From: Chryseobacterium oranimense
GTDB taxonomy: Bacteria > Bacteroidota > Bacteroidia > Flavobacteriales > Weeksellaceae
DNA length: 64,000 nucleotides
Reading direction: 5' to 3'
Assembly (NCBI RefSeq): GCF_900129755.1
Contig: NZ_FQWT01000007.1
Location: forward strand, 1 to 64,000
Below, piece by piece: positions 42,572-50,511 of the stretch. Position numbers and translations under genes: made by a program. The notes beneath the pieces were generated by a model that saw nothing but the letters and a program-made list of their open reading frames with translations, did not search any database and was not told the DNA's origin. Numbering within the stretch: the first letter of the stretch is position 1; every line of letters starts with the position of its first letter.

Positions 42572-43507
42572 ATGAGCATAGAATCACAGAACGTTACGGA
42601 CTATCCTAACAGCAATACCATTTTTATGGTGTGGACACTTAATGACAGCCCTCAATTGAAAACTATTTTTCAGCAGCTTTGTGCCCTGGTTCTCAATCTT
42701 AATAATTCGGTTTTCAACAGATTTCCGGACAGCAGGGCAAGCTGTGTAATGGGAATTGGTTTTGAAGCCTGGAAAAAACTGGAACTTCCGACACCTTTGC
42801 CCAAGGAACTGGCTAATTTTGATGAACTTAAAGGAGTAAAGCATACAGCTGTTTCTACACCGGGAGATCTTCATTTCCACCTGAGAGCAGATAATAAAAG
42901 CCTTATTTTCGATATGGCAATAGAGATCTCGAAGCTTTTGGCTCCTTTTGGAGAAAGTATTCTTGAAATTCATGGTTTTAAATACTGGGATGCCCGTTCT
43001 ATTCTCGGTTTTGTAGACGGGACGGAAAATCCGCATGGGGAAGACCGTGACTATTTTGCCAAAATAGGGGATGAAGATCCTCAGTACAAAGGCGGAAGTT
43101 ATTTATTTGTACAGAAATATCTCCACAACATGGATGCATGGAAGGGACTTTCTACAGAGGAGCAGGAAAAAGTAATCGGAAGGTCAAAAGAAAATGACAT
43201 TGAAATGTCTGATGATGTAAAGCCGTCCAATTCCCATATCGCTTTAGCCAATATTGAAGGCGAAAATGGGGAAGAACTTAAAATTGTAAGGGATAATATG
43301 CCTTTCGGCAGTCCTTCTTCCAATGAATTCGGAACCTATTTCATTGCCTATTCGAGTACCTTCAATACAACAAAGAAAATGCTGACGAATATGTTTATTG
43401 GAGATCCGCCGGGCAATTACGACAGGATTTTGGATTTCAGTACAGCGGTTACCGGGACACTTTTCTTTGTCCCTACCAGAAATATGCTGGATGAATTTTC
43501 CGGATAA
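42572..43507 (+). CDS. Dyp-type heme peroxidase
   Basis: A 311-residue heme enzyme with the GFVDGTENP motif (catalytic Asp149), proximal heme His222 in SNSHIALAN, and distal Arg240. There is no Tat signal, so it is cytosolic or packed in an encapsulin; no encapsulin gene lies near. It is 15 bases after the ABC ATPase gene. Physiological substrates of such peroxidases are rarely known. Confidence 0.9.
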   Translation: MSIESQNVTDYPNSNTIFMVWTLNDSPQLKTIFQQLCALVLNLNNSVFNRFPDSRASCVMGIGFEAWKKLELPTPLPKELANFDELKGVKHTAVSTPGDLHFHLRADNKSLIFDMAIEISKLLAPFGESILEIHGFKYWDARSILGFVDGTENPHGEDRDYFAKIGDEDPQYKGGSYLFVQKYLHNMDAWKGLSTEEQEKVIGRSKENDIEMSDDVKPSNSHIALANIEGENGEELKIVRDNMPFGSPSSNEFGTYFIAYSSTFNTTKKMLTNMFIGDPPGNYDRILDFSTAVTGTLFFVPTRNMLDEFSG

Positions 43508-43540
43508 TTAAAAATAATGAACGGAATTATTAACAAAAAT

Positions 43541-43568
43541 AAAAAGCCTCAGAATTCCTGAGGCTTTT
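43541..43568. terminator. Bidirectional terminator between the peroxidase and fumC genes
   Basis: An 11-bp perfect stem (43542-43552 with 43558-43568) with a 5-base loop and A/T runs on both sides, between convergent genes. Confidence 0.9.
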
Positions 43569-43596
43569 CTACTATTTAATCTATAATTCTAAAAAT

Positions 43597-44991
43597 TTAT
43601 TTCAGGCTTCCTACCATATCTTCAGGCTTCACCCATTCATCAAACTGTTCCGCGGTCAAAAGACCAAGGTTTACAGCTTCTTCTTTTAAAGTTGTTCCGT
43701 TTTTATGGGCTGTTTTTGCAATTTTTGCTGCATTTTCATAACCGATATGGGTGTTCAGTGCAGTAACAAGCATTAATGATTTATCTACCAGTTCTTTAAT
43801 TCTCTCATGGTTCGGTTCAATCCCTTCTGCGCAATGATCGTTGAAGGAGATGCAGGCATCGGCAATTAACTGGGCAGACTGAAGAAAATTGTAGGCCATC
43901 ACAGGCTTGAATACATTAAGTTCATAATTTCCCTGAGTTCCTGCAAAAGAAATTGTTGTATCGTTTCCGAGAACCTGGGCGCAAACCATCGTCATTGCTT
44001 CATTTTGTGTAGGATTCACTTTTCCTGGCATGATGGACGATCCCGGCTCGTTTTCAGGAATATGAATTTCCCCGATTCCGGAACGTGGCCCCGAAGCCAG
44101 CAAACGGATGTCCTGAGCTATTTTAAACAACGAAACGGCCAACTGTTTTAATGCTCCGTGAGATTCTACAATCGCATCGTGTGCTGCTAGAGCTTCAAAT
44201 TTATTTTCCGCCGTAATAAAAGGATGATTGGTGAATTTGGCAATATATTCAGCCACCTTTACATCATAACCTTTCGGAGTATTAAGCCCGGTTCCTACAG
44301 CTGTTCCTCCCAAAGCAAGCTCAGAAAGATGGGGGAGCGTATTTTTTAAAGCCTTTAATCCGAATTCAAGCTGTGCTTTGTAGCCTGAAAATTCCTGTCC
44401 AAGAGTAAGCGGAGTAGCATCCATAAGATGGGTTCTCCCGATTTTGACGATATCTTTGAAAGCTTCTGCCTTTTCAGCAAGCGTATTTTTTAGTTTTTCA
44501 ACAGCCGGGATCGTTACCTCCACTACTTTTTTATAAGCGGCAATATGCATGGCAGTAGGGTAGGTGTCGTTGGAAGACTGGGATTTGTTTACATCATCAT
44601 TCGGATGGATTTCAGATTTGTCGCCTAAAGTCCCTCCATTGTTAACATGAGCCCTGTTGGAAACCACTTCATTTACATTCATATTCGACTGTGTTCCTGA
44701 GCCCGTCTGCCAGATCACCAGTGGGAACTGATCATTCAGCTTTCCTTCAAGGATTTCGTCGCATACTTTGGCAATCATATCTCTTTTCTCTGCGGAAAGA
44801 ACTCCAAGGTCAGTATTGGTATAAGCTGCTGCTTTCTTTAAATAAGCAAAAGCTTCAATGATTTCGTGAGGCATAGAACCTTCCGGTCCGATCTTAAAAT
44901 TATTCCTTGAACGTTCAGTCTGTGCTCCCCAAAACTTATCTGCGGGCACCTGAACCTCTCCCATAGTATCCTTTTCGATTCTGTAATTCAT
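43597..44991 (-). CDS. fumC: Fumarate hydratase, class II
   Basis: A 464-residue fumarase of the aspartase/fumarase superfamily, interconverting fumarate and malate in the TCA cycle. It has the SS-loop signature [15 protein letters not shown], the [13 protein letters not shown] start motif and [18 protein letters not shown]-like text. The ATG at 44991 ([15 protein letters not shown]) is preferred over an upstream ATG at 45039 because the 16 extra residues have no counterpart in the family. It is divergent from a class I fumarase gene. Confidence 0.95.
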   Translation of the reverse strand: MNYRIEKDTMGEVQVPADKFWGAQTERSRNNFKIGPEGSMPHEIIEAFAYLKKAAAYTNTDLGVLSAEKRDMIAKVCDEILEGKLNDQFPLVIWQTGSGTQSNMNVNEVVSNRAHVNNGGTLGDKSEIHPNDDVNKSQSSNDTYPTAMHIAAYKKVVEVTIPAVEKLKNTLAEKAEAFKDIVKIGRTHLMDATPLTLGQEFSGYKAQLEFGLKALKNTLPHLSELALGGTAVGTGLNTPKGYDVKVAEYIAKFTNHPFITAENKFEALAAHDAIVESHGALKQLAVSLFKIAQDIRLLASGPRSGIGEIHIPENEPGSSIMPGKVNPTQNEAMTMVCAQVLGNDTTISFAGTQGNYELNVFKPVMAYNFLQSAQLIADACISFNDHCAEGIEPNHERIKELVDKSLMLVTALNTHIGYENAAKIAKTAHKNGTTLKEEAVNLGLLTAEQFDEWVKPEDMVGSLK

Positions 44992-45103
44992 TGTGATTGA
45001 AATTTTTATAAAGTTAATCATAAACGCAGAATCACGCAATTTATAATCATTATAAATATCAATACAGATGACTGATTTTACTCATGCTTTTTTGAGGATG
45101 CCG

Positions 45104-45111
45104 TATTTTTG
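45104..45111 (+). promoter_or_regulatory. -7 box upstream of the class I fumarase gene
   Basis: TATTTTTG lies 16 bases before the start codon, which would give a very short 5' leader. No -33 TTTG is seen at 19-22 bases; TTTG at 45091-45094 is only nine bases upstream. Confidence 0.4.
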
Positions 45112-45127
45112 CACAAACAAAAATTGA

Positions 45128-46735
45128 ATGGATTTTAGATATCAGGATCCGTATCCGATCCAGAAAGACGATACGGTGTACAAAAAGCTTACATCAGATT
45201 ACGTAAAGGTTGAAAAATTAGGAGAAAGAGAAATTTTGACCATTGATCCTAAAGGTCTTGAACTTCTGGCTGAAGAAGCAATGGCAGACGTTTCTTTTAT
45301 GCTCCGTTCTTCCCACCTTGAAAGCCTGAGAAGAATCATCGACGATCCGGAAGCTACTGATAATGATAGATTCGTTGCCTATAACCTGCTGCAGAACGCT
45401 GCTGTTGCTGTTGAAGGAGCTCTTCCTTCATGCCAGGATACAGGGACGGCGATTGTAATGGGGAAAAAAGGAGAAAATGTATATACCGGGGTTGATGATG
45501 GTGAATACTTAAGCAAAGGAATTTACAATACCTATCAAAAAAGAAACCTCAGATATTCCCAGGTAGTCCCTTTGACGATGTTTGAAGAAAAAAATTCAGG
45601 TTCAAACCTTCCTGCACAGATCGATATCTATGCTAAAAAAGGAGATTACTACGAGTTTTTATTTTTAACGAAAGGGGGAGGTTCTGCCAACAAAACATTC
45701 CTTTATCAAAAAACCAAATCATTACTGAACGAAAAATCTCTTGAAGAATTCGTTAAAGAAAGAATTTCAGATCTTGGTACAGCGGCATGCCCGCCTTATC
45801 ACCTGGCGCTGGTCATTGGAGGAACTTCTGCTGAAGCGAACCTGGCTGCTGTGAAAAAAGCCTCTGCCAAATATTACGATCACCTTCCGACAGAAGGAAA
45901 TGAAGCCGGACAGGCCTTCAGAGATCTTGAATGGGAAGCCAAAGTTCAGAAAATCTGCCAGGAAAGTGCCATAGGGGCTCAGTTCGGAGGAAAATACCTT
46001 ACTCATGATGTAAGAGTAATCAGGTTGCCTCGCCACGCTGCTTCCTGCCCGGTTGGAATGGGTGTTTCGTGCTCTGCAGACAGGAATATTAAAGGAAAAA
46101 TCACCAAAGACGGGATCTTTCTTGAACAGCTTGAACAGGATCCGAAAAGATTTTTACCAGCTACTCCTCCTCACTTGGAAGAAGCTGTTGAAATAGATTT
46201 AAATAAGCCAATGCCTGAAATCTTGGCTGAACTGTCTAAATATCCTATCAAAACAAGACTGAAACTGAACGGTACCCTTATCGTAGCCCGAGATATCGCT
46301 CACGCAAAAATTAAAGAGATCATCGACAGCGGGAAACCAATGCCTGAATATTTCAAGAATCACCCGATTTATTATGCAGGACCTGCAAAAACTCCTGAAG
46401 GAATGGCCTCAGGAAGTTTCGGACCTACCACTGCCGGAAGAATGGACGTGTACGTTGATGAATTTCAGAGCCACGGGGGAAGTATGATCATGCTGGCCAA
46501 AGGAAACAGGAGTAAGGATGTTACCAATGCATGTGCCAAGTACGGAGGATTCTATCTTGGATCAATCGGCGGACCTGCTGCGATACTTGCCAAGGACAAT
46601 ATTGTGTCTGTAGATGTGGTAGACTTCCCGGAACTGGGGATGGAAGCAGTAAGGAAGATCGAAGTAAAAGATTTCCCTGCATTCATTATTACGGACGATA
46701 AAGGCAATGATTTCTTTGCCAATCTCGCCCATTAA
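45128..46735 (+). CDS. Fumarate hydratase, class I (iron-sulfur)
   Basis: A 535-residue enzyme of the FumA/FumB type, with the three cluster ligands in LPSCQDTG (about residue 102), [10 protein letters not shown] and CPVGMGVSC, and an N-terminal alpha domain joined to a C-terminal beta domain as in the fused bacterial form. The oxygen-sensitive [4Fe-4S] cluster catalyses hydration of fumarate. A class II enzyme (fumC) lies immediately upstream on the other strand, so this organism has both types back to back. Confidence 0.93.
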   Translation: MDFRYQDPYPIQKDDTVYKKLTSDYVKVEKLGEREILTIDPKGLELLAEEAMADVSFMLRSSHLESLRRIIDDPEATDNDRFVAYNLLQNAAVAVEGALPSCQDTGTAIVMGKKGENVYTGVDDGEYLSKGIYNTYQKRNLRYSQVVPLTMFEEKNSGSNLPAQIDIYAKKGDYYEFLFLTKGGGSANKTFLYQKTKSLLNEKSLEEFVKERISDLGTAACPPYHLALVIGGTSAEANLAAVKKASAKYYDHLPTEGNEAGQAFRDLEWEAKVQKICQESAIGAQFGGKYLTHDVRVIRLPRHAASCPVGMGVSCSADRNIKGKITKDGIFLEQLEQDPKRFLPATPPHLEEAVEIDLNKPMPEILAELSKYPIKTRLKLNGTLIVARDIAHAKIKEIIDSGKPMPEYFKNHPIYYAGPAKTPEGMASGSFGPTTAGRMDVYVDEFQSHGGSMIMLAKGNRSKDVTNACAKYGGFYLGSIGGPAAILAKDNIVSVDVVDFPELGMEAVRKIEVKDFPAFIITDDKGNDFFANLAH

Positions 46736-46778
46736 TTAGTTTAAAATCAAAATAAATTATAAAATAGGGCTTCTATCT

Positions 46779-46810
46779 TTTGTGTACAAAACAAAAAAGT
46801 CCTATTTTTG
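46779..46810 (+). promoter_or_regulatory. Promoter of the small His-tailed membrane protein gene
   Basis: TTTG (46779-46782), 20 bases, TATTTTTG (46803-46810): a full consensus pair, 16 bases before the start codon at 46827. Confidence 0.8.
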
Positions 46811-46826
46811 CCTAAAATCTTAGAGA

Positions 46827-47111
46827 ATGATAACTATTTTATCAGCATTTTGGCCGTTCTACCAGTTCCTTTGGACTATATTCTTTGTAACGATGTTCCT
46901 AGTAGGATTCTGGTGTATCTTTATGTTCTTCGGTTTGGTAATCCCGATGTGGTTGACTGAAGGTCTGAAAGAATATTTCGGAAAAGTAAAACCTTTCGAT
47001 CCTGAAGACATCAGAAGAAAACAGGTTAACGAGCAGGAAGGTGTAGAAGTAATCTTCAGCAATCCTAAAGGTAACGGACCTTTCATCCACGATCACGGAC
47101 ATCATCATTAA
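46827..47111 (+). CDS. Small membrane protein with a His-rich C-terminus
   Basis: A 94-residue protein with one or two hydrophobic segments at about 5-45 (FWPFYQFLWTIFFVTMFLVG; FWCIFMFFGLVIPMW), a charged cytoplasmic or periplasmic part, and the end HDHGHHH. The histidines could bind a metal such as zinc, nickel or copper; that is inference. I do not recognise the family. It has its own consensus promoter and terminator, so it is a monocistronic, regulated small gene. Confidence 0.7.
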   Translation: MITILSAFWPFYQFLWTIFFVTMFLVGFWCIFMFFGLVIPMWLTEGLKEYFGKVKPFDPEDIRRKQVNEQEGVEVIFSNPKGNGPFIHDHGHHH

Positions 47112-47175
47112 TTGATTGTCATTACTTTTTCACCTGAATTCTGAAAAAGTAATATCAAAGCAAAACAACATATAC

Positions 47176-47206
47176 AAACCGCTTAATTTTTTAGGCGGTT
47201 TTTTTA
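47176..47206 (+). terminator. Terminator of the small membrane protein gene
   Basis: AAACCGC (47176-47182) pairs with GCGGTTT (47195-47201), with a loop, then a T run. It also lies just past the stop of the leftward AraC gene. Confidence 0.75.
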
Positions 47207-48133
47207 TTACCCGTTTCTCAGCTGTTCAGGAGAAACCCCGAATTTTTTCTTGAATGCACGGGTGAAATTCTGTACATACTCATAACCGCATTCAATGGCG
47301 ATTTCTTTGATCATGATGTCTTTATCAATAATCATTTTCTTTGCTTTAAGCATTCTCAGTTCCGAAATATAATCCGTAACGGTCATGTGATACTGATGTT
47401 TAAATTCTTTTCTGATCTTATTCTGGCTGATACCCGTCAGCTTTCCGATGTCTTCAGCTCTTATATTTTTGTGATAATTCTCATCAATAAATTTTTTAAC
47501 AATAAAAGAAATTCCCGGTTCTTCCTTTGTAGTGTTTTTTTCATTGAACTGCTCAAAAATCAGGATGAGAAGTTTAATAATCTTGGCTTCAACAAATAAC
47601 CTCTGCATCATTCCTTTTTTTGAATAACTGATCAGCTCATTTAAAATCATATGCATTTCTACGGTCATATAGGGAGGAGTTTTTTTGTGGAGAAAAATAT
47701 AATTGTTCCGGATCATGTTTTCCAGAATTTCTGCATTTTCTCTGCTCGATTCAGGATCAATAAGGTTAAAGATGTACTGATAGTTGATCTGTATCTGGAA
47801 ATATTTTATAGTTTCCGGGCTTTCCGTCCACAGTTCTGCTGTGCTTTCCCTCGCAGAATAGTGAAGTATATATTGATTTTTTTTAAACAGCAATTTCATA
47901 TCACAGTCATTAGCTTCTAACCTGATATTGGGGCTTAGCAGAAAAAGAAGGCTGAAGCTCGCTTTACTCTCAATCATATGTAATCTTGAAAATTTTTTGG
48001 GCTGAGGCTCTTCCTGCATAATCATCTTGATGTTCTCGGAGCTGAAAAGCAATCCACTTCTGGAGGAATTCTTCATACACAATGATTTAAGGGATGATAT
48101 TTTTTGAAATAAAGCTCTGACATCGGATAACAA
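47207..48133 (-). CDS. AraC family transcriptional regulator
   Basis: A 308-residue regulator with a C-terminal AraC double helix-turn-helix at about 215-305 (IRAEDIGKLTGISQNKIRKE; IAIECGYEYVQNFTRAFKKK, then FGVSPEQLR). The first 200 residues, rich in charged and aromatic residues, are a sensor region of unknown ligand. It is divergent from the secreted FISUMP protein gene at 48226, with a symmetric pair of -7 boxes between them (48173-48190), so it may control that gene. Confidence 0.85.
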   Translation of the reverse strand: MLSDVRALFQKISSLKSLCMKNSSRSGLLFSSENIKMIMQEEPQPKKFSRLHMIESKASFSLLFLLSPNIRLEANDCDMKLLFKKNQYILHYSARESTAELWTESPETIKYFQIQINYQYIFNLIDPESSRENAEILENMIRNNYIFLHKKTPPYMTVEMHMILNELISYSKKGMMQRLFVEAKIIKLLILIFEQFNEKNTTKEEPGISFIVKKFIDENYHKNIRAEDIGKLTGISQNKIRKEFKHQYHMTVTDYISELRMLKAKKMIIDKDIMIKEIAIECGYEYVQNFTRAFKKKFGVSPEQLRNG

Positions 48134-48172
48134 AAAGTTTGGAAATGATAACTCAGGGTTGGGAATGAAAGG

Positions 48173-48190
48173 TAATTTTGTGCAAAATTA
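48173..48190. promoter_or_regulatory. Overlapping divergent -7 boxes in one palindrome
   Basis: TAATTTTG-TG-CAAAATTA is a perfect 8-bp inverted repeat. It provides a TAnnTTTG -7 box in each direction, rightward for the gene at 48226 and leftward for the AraC gene at 48133. No clear -33 element was found on either side. Confidence 0.5.
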
Positions 48191-48225
48191 AATTAAATTT
48201 AGAATAATTAAAAATAATATTAAAT

Positions 48226-50304
48226 ATGTTTCAAAATTTACATTTTGCGATGCGTAAAATAGGTACAGGTTTAGCTTTGCTTACTATCGCAGGAAGTTAC
48301 CTGTATGCCCAGCAATGGGAAGATGTAGGAAGTGCGGCGGGAATTTCAGCAGCCGGAAGCAGTTATAATAACCTGGCCGTAGACCAGACAGGAAATTATT
48401 ACCTTTCTTATTATGACACTTCTGTTGCTAAAGGATCTGTGCAGAAATTCAATGGAACTTCATGGTCATATGTGGGAGGCTCACTTGGAATTACTGAAGG
48501 AATGGCAACATTTAACTCCCTGTCGTTAGACGGTTCCGGAAATGTTTTTTATACCAGCCAGATCGGTTATCCGGGTTCGGGAATTGCAGCACAGCAGTTC
48601 AACGGAACTTCGTGGTCATCGCTTCCCAATGTTACAACATCAGCAGCTAACTATCATGCTTCTGCAGTTTCTCCCTCCAACGTGCTTTTTACATTTGGCG
48701 GTCAGAATTCAGGAACAGTACAGCGTTATATAAACGGAGCCTGGGAACAGGTAGGAAATACAGGATTTTCAAATGGGGCTACATTTGCAGAAATGGTTAT
48801 AGGATCTGATCAGAAAGTGTATACCTGCAGTATATCCGGAGGTGTACGGGTGTATCAGAATAATACTTCAGCGGCGGCTACGGAGGCATGGAGCCTGGTT
48901 GGGGGAAGTATTGTAGATGCCGCTTCATCTTCAGAACAGTATACCTCAGATATTGCTATAGATGGGAATAATAATCTGTATGTAGCTTATGTTTCCAGTT
49001 CAGCTAACGGGCAGAAACTGAACGTTAAAAAATTTGAAGGAAATGCATGGGTGCAGCTTGGACAGGCTAATTTTTCCGCTGGAAAGGTACAGCACGTAGC
49101 TATAGCGGTAACCCAGTCCGGACAGCCTTATGTGGTCGCCAGCCGCTTCGAAAATGATGATCTGTTAAGAAATACAGTATATAAATTTGATGCTGCTATA
49201 CAGGATTGGGTGACTTTAGGCGGGAATTTTATTTCTGATGGTCAGGCAAAATATAACGACCTGGCCATAGACAGGGTAAATAATTATTTGGTACTGGCTT
49301 ACACGGAAGATGTCACCAAAGTGAAAAGAATCCCGCTGGACGGTGTTCCTCCAGGCTGTACTAATACAGATCCGGGCAGCAATGCCGGAGATACAGGCTG
49401 TGTTACTTTTACTTACCGTGGACAGCAGGTTACCTATGCGACTGTAAGAGGTGGTGACGGGAATATATGGCTGCAGCAAAATCTGGGAAGCTCTCAGATT
49501 GCCTTTGCCATGGGCGATGAAAATTCCTATGGAGACCTTTTCCAATGGGGAAGATGGGATGACGGGCACCAGCTTAGAAATTCAGCGACAGCCGCTCCGG
49601 TATCACCAAATTCACCGGACGGATTAGCCGGCTTGAATGCTTTTATCATTGGCTCACCTTCATGGTGGGGAACCTTTGAGGCTACGGATAAATGGACTGC
49701 TTCAGATCCTGCAAACGTATCCAAGTATGTAGGGGCAGACCCTTGCCGGGCAGTAGGGACAGGCTGGAAAATGCCATCGCAGGCAGAATGGGCAGGTATT
49801 GTGAATGCCGAAAATATTGCCAATCCGGGAACTGCTTATAACAGTCACCTGAAACTTCCCGCATCCGGCTACAGAAGCTCTTCCAGCGGGGCACTTACGT
49901 TTGCAGGACAGAGAGGGTATTTCTGGAGCTCGGATACATCAAATTCAGGAGGGAAATACTTATATATCGGTTCTACCCTTGCCAATCCTTCTTCAGGAGT
50001 GATGAGAGGGCAAGGCTCTGCTGTAAGATGTATAAAAACGGCTTCCGCTCTTGGAACATCTGATATCATAAAAAATACTGAAACAGTGGGAATGTATCCT
50101 AACCCTACCAACGGGATCCTTAATCTCAAATCAGATTCACTGATTGAAAGTATAAATGTCATTAATATGGCAGGGCAAAGGCTTAATAATGTGCAGTTTA
50201 TTAATAATCAAATCAATATGAACGGACTTCCGGATGGAATTTATATTGTAGAATTAAAATTAAAGAACGGCCGGGTTTTTTCTAAGAAAATTGTTAAAAA
50301 CTAG
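48226..50304 (+). CDS. Type IX-secreted FISUMP-domain protein
   Basis: A 692-residue extracellular protein. It has a signal peptide (to about YAQ, residue 29), then a repeat-rich beta region (about 30-370; text such as NNLAVDQTGNYYLSYYD recurs in form as DIAIDGNNNLYVAYV and DLAIDRVNNYLVLAY), a FISUMP (Fibrobacter succinogenes major paralogous) domain (about 390-605, GNIWLQQNLG ... SAVRCIK), and a C-terminal type IX sorting domain (about 620-692, MYPNPTNGILNLKS). The beta repeats with NN-Y/L-V look propeller-like. It may be a surface adhesin; the function is inferred only. Possibly controlled by the divergent AraC gene. Confidence 0.82.
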   Translation: MFQNLHFAMRKIGTGLALLTIAGSYLYAQQWEDVGSAAGISAAGSSYNNLAVDQTGNYYLSYYDTSVAKGSVQKFNGTSWSYVGGSLGITEGMATFNSLSLDGSGNVFYTSQIGYPGSGIAAQQFNGTSWSSLPNVTTSAANYHASAVSPSNVLFTFGGQNSGTVQRYINGAWEQVGNTGFSNGATFAEMVIGSDQKVYTCSISGGVRVYQNNTSAAATEAWSLVGGSIVDAASSSEQYTSDIAIDGNNNLYVAYVSSSANGQKLNVKKFEGNAWVQLGQANFSAGKVQHVAIAVTQSGQPYVVASRFENDDLLRNTVYKFDAAIQDWVTLGGNFISDGQAKYNDLAIDRVNNYLVLAYTEDVTKVKRIPLDGVPPGCTNTDPGSNAGDTGCVTFTYRGQQVTYATVRGGDGNIWLQQNLGSSQIAFAMGDENSYGDLFQWGRWDDGHQLRNSATAAPVSPNSPDGLAGLNAFIIGSPSWWGTFEATDKWTASDPANVSKYVGADPCRAVGTGWKMPSQAEWAGIVNAENIANPGTAYNSHLKLPASGYRSSSSGALTFAGQRGYFWSSDTSNSGGKYLYIGSTLANPSSGVMRGQGSAVRCIKTASALGTSDIIKNTETVGMYPNPTNGILNLKSDSLIESINVINMAGQRLNNVQFINNQINMNGLPDGIYIVELKLKNGRVFSKKIVKN

Positions 50305-50414
50305 GTCCTGTACCGTTTTTGTTGACCAGCAAAGGCTTTTTTAGCAAGCTTTCGTTGTGAAATAACATGATTAGTTTATTTTAAAAAATAGTTCATTACA
50401 ATTACTTTTCCTGC

Positions 50415-50446
50415 AAAGACCCGTGAGTTTTTTCACGGGTCTTTTT
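50415..50446 (+). terminator. Terminator after the FISUMP protein gene
   Basis: A perfect 12-bp stem (50415-50426 with 50433-50444) with core GACCCGTGA and a T run. Confidence 0.92.
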
Positions 50447-50511
50447 ATGTGAATAAAAAAATGAAGGACTTAAAGAAAAATAAATCCTATATTCGATAAA
50501 AAATAAGATAA

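Noticed and set aside
45091-45111. Full -33/-7 promoter before the class I fumarase gene
   Set aside because: TTTG is only nine bases from the -7 box, far from the 19-22 expected, so only the -7 box is recorded.
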